In this document: positions 15,875 to 17,573 of the stretch, one piece after another
Layout: every line of letters starts with the position of its first letter
Numbering within the stretch: the first letter of the stretch is position 1
Assembly: GCA_002362175.1 (NCBI GenBank)
Contig: DETU01000095.1
Span: 1-17,573 of the forward strand
Direction of reading: 5' to 3'
DNA: 17,573 nt
DNA from: Ruminococcus sp. UBA3280
Lineage (GTDB): Bacteria > Bacillota > Clostridia > Oscillospirales > Ruminococcaceae
Translations under genes and position numbers: made by a program
The notes under the pieces: model-generated
The model's input: only the letters and a program-made list of their open reading frames with translations
Told to the model about the DNA's origin: nothing
Databases searched by the model: none

Positions 15875-17095
15875 ATGTATAAAAAAGATGAACTTCGCCG
15901 AAGAATTGACGCTGTTATAAATCAGAGCAGTGATATGACAAATGAACAAAAATTCATATGGAGTGAAGTTTTCGGGAATCTTGCGGATTATCAGGAAGAA
16001 TTGCTTTCTGCTTCGGAAAATGAAAATAATAAAATAAATCAAGATATTGACCATAATATTATATGTGGAATTACGGACAACGATACACTTCCGAAAGGTT
16101 TTGAATTTGTTTCATGTGCAGATGATTTGAAGTCGGTACTGAAAAATCACTGTTCTGAAAATATTTATAATAATAGAATTAATGTACTGAATACGGGTTA
16201 TATTGATGTTCCTTACAATGAAATTTCTGATTACTGCGAGTATGAAAAAAAATACACGGGAGTACTAGCAGACGGTATTACAGAATTTTCATACAGTCTG
16301 ATTTTGCAGAATAGTCTGCTTCATCAGGAAAAACTGCTTTATAATCTGTTTTTATTTTATAGAATAAATGTTCCTGTAATATATTCACCTTATTTCAGAA
16401 GAATGATTTATATTGAAACCGACTGCAAAGAAGCGTACAACGGTTGTGACTTACAGCTTGAAAAAAACAATCTTATCGGAAAGCTTAAACTTAATTTCCG
16501 CAGTGTATGGAATGTTTCTTTAAGCAGTAATCCGGCATCTATAAAACGTGGAAATTCATTTTATTATAATCTCGAAAAAAATACGTTTATTTTTGCCGAA
16601 GAAAAATATGAAAATAAATTTAATATTGAAATAAATGAAAATGAAAGTACACGTGAAATCAAAGTGACTCCTGAGGATTTTGAGATGAATCCGAAAAATT
16701 ATATGATAAAAGCTGAAATAAACCATGTTGATAATTATATTGTAAGTTCATTTATTAATAGTTTTCAATTTGCGAATAAGGGAAATTATCCTGAAAACAT
16801 TAACCATATTTACAGTAAATCAGACATTCATATGATTATGAGAGGATTTGCAGATATTGTGAAGTTTGTTGATGTTTACACGGAATGTCCCGAAAACATG
16901 ATTGTGTGCAATTACGGAAAACATTTGGAATATCCAATATCACAGTTGTTTATTCAGAAAACAGACAGACCAAAGCTTTATCTTAATTTTGTAAATGACG
17001 AACAAAATCTATTGTACGACCGTATTGTATATACAGTACATCAGATACAGCGTTTATTTCCCGAATATATATGGAAAGGTGGGTATATGAAATAA
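15875..17095 (+). CDS. Unrecognised protein, candidate baseplate component
   Basis: The protein has 406 residues; I do not recognise the family. The start is well set: AGGAGG (15860-15865) lies 9 nt before the ATG, 16 nt after the spike stop. The first 50 residues are helical (LRRRIDAVINQSSDMTNEQK). The rest alternates aromatic-rich helices (LLYNLFLFYRINVPVIYSPY) with beta segments (NLIGKLKLNFRSVWNVSLSS). There is no signal peptide or clear membrane span. In injection-system operons the genes directly after the spike commonly encode baseplate wedge or spike-adaptor proteins, so a baseplate role is the natural guess, but it rests only on position. Its stop overlaps the next start (TAATG). Confidence 0.7.
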   Translation: MYKKDELRRRIDAVINQSSDMTNEQKFIWSEVFGNLADYQEELLSASENENNKINQDIDHNIICGITDNDTLPKGFEFVSCADDLKSVLKNHCSENIYNNRINVLNTGYIDVPYNEISDYCEYEKKYTGVLADGITEFSYSLILQNSLLHQEKLLYNLFLFYRINVPVIYSPYFRRMIYIETDCKEAYNGCDLQLEKNNLIGKLKLNFRSVWNVSLSSNPASIKRGNSFYYNLEKNTFIFAEEKYENKFNIEINENESTREIKVTPEDFEMNPKNYMIKAEINHVDNYIVSSFINSFQFANKGNYPENINHIYSKSDIHMIMRGFADIVKFVDVYTECPENMIVCNYGKHLEYPISQLFIQKTDRPKLYLNFVNDEQNLLYDRIVYTVHQIQRLFPEYIWKGGYMK

Positions 17096-17573
17096 TGTCG
17101 ATTTATTATTCATGTATTCTTCCGCCTTTTGATTCTCTTGATTCCGAATATGACAATGTTGTAAGTGTTGACCTTAATTACAGCAGTTTATTCCGTATAC
17201 TGTTTAATGTTTCGGGTGAGGCTGAAAATAGGGAAGAACAGGAAAAAAGGTGGGCTGTTCTGCGAAAACAGCCTTATCTTCTTGATTTACTCATGCACTA
17301 TGTCATTGAGATTGAAGAGATTTCCATGTATACCGAAAAGGATTATGCAAAACGAAAAGTTTGCAGGGAAATATGTGAGGGAAAACGTGGTGAATTTCTT
17401 CAGCATGAATTTACGGAAATTTCTAAAAAAGTACAGGATATTATACTTTTTTATATGACGGAATCCGAAAAATCAGACGGCAGACAGTCTTATTTTGAAA
17501 AAGTGATAACCAAAATTTTCGGGGATAATGTTACTTTTTACTTTGATACTGTAAAAAATATTTATTATATTGC
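17095..17573 (+). CDS. Unrecognised protein, 3' truncated by the window edge
   Basis: The frame starts with ATG overlapping the previous stop as TAATG and stays open to the last base, giving 159 visible residues. It begins MSIYYSCILPPFDSLDSEYD and then is mostly helical with charged stretches (EEQEKRWAVLRKQPYLLDLL, FLQHEFTEISKKVQDIILFY). No family is recognised. GGTGGG at 17079-17084 may serve as SD. Tight coupling places it in the same operon, and a role in the injection apparatus is likely from context only. A shorter ATG frame at 17165-17458 overlaps it in another phase and is a shadow. Confidence 0.65.
   Translation, partial: MSIYYSCILPPFDSLDSEYDNVVSVDLNYSSLFRILFNVSGEAENREEQEKRWAVLRKQPYLLDLLMHYVIEIEEISMYTEKDYAKRKVCREICEGKRGEFLQHEFTEISKKVQDIILFYMTESEKSDGRQSYFEKVITKIFGDNVTFYFDTVKNIYYI

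Noticed and set aside
17165..17458. A plus-strand 97-residue ATG frame near the right edge
   Set aside because: The frame starting at 17095 overlaps the previous stop, stays open to the edge and has sensible composition. The shorter one is out of phase with it and has no SD.
5164..17573. Considered as an ordinary prophage
   Set aside because: No integrase, terminase, portal, capsid or lysis genes are visible. Instead there are a tip-fused toxin, immunity genes and chaperones, which fits an injection system better.

Overview
The window is AT-rich DNA with every credible gene on the + strand, strong Shine-Dalgarno sites (AGGAGG/AGGGGG) and tightly packed coding. These traits suggest a low-GC Gram-positive anaerobe, most likely a clostridial gut bacterium of the Ruminococcus/Oscillospiraceae or Lachnospiraceae type. 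The taxon is inferred from style and gene content, not proven.

Layout. (1) 1-4851 is the 3' part of a very large surface protein built from Ig-like modules and ending in a membrane anchor. A strong terminator (4860-4894) closes it. (2) 4895-5163 is an AT-rich intergenic region with a probable promoter and two perfect palindromes. (3) 5164 to the right edge is one operon-like run of ten genes, with overlaps or gaps of about 16 nt or less, and it continues beyond the window. In order it encodes: a GrpE-like coiled-coil protein; a 1102-residue Hsp70/actin-fold ATPase; a PAAR-like (DUF4280-type) protein fused to an AHH/HNH nuclease domain; two related immunity proteins of the Imm11/DUF1629 type; a large sheath-like protein; an Hcp/tube-like protein; a VgrG/gpD-type spike with an OB-fold and a beta-rich tip; and two genes I do not recognise, the last cut by the window edge.

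Interpretation. Sheath, tube, spike and PAAR-like tip in one operon is the core of a contractile injection system (phage tail, T6SS or eCIS type). The nuclease fused to the tip plus the two immunity genes make an effector/immunity cassette sitting inside the structural operon. The unusual part is the first two genes, which look like a dedicated Hsp70-GrpE chaperone pair. No ClpV-like or other AAA+ ATPase is visible here, so the pair may serve effector loading, sheath assembly or sheath recycling. That role is inference. The machine proteins are divergent, so structure-based comparison is needed to confirm sheath and tube. The giant Ig-like protein ends at its own terminator and need not be part of the system.
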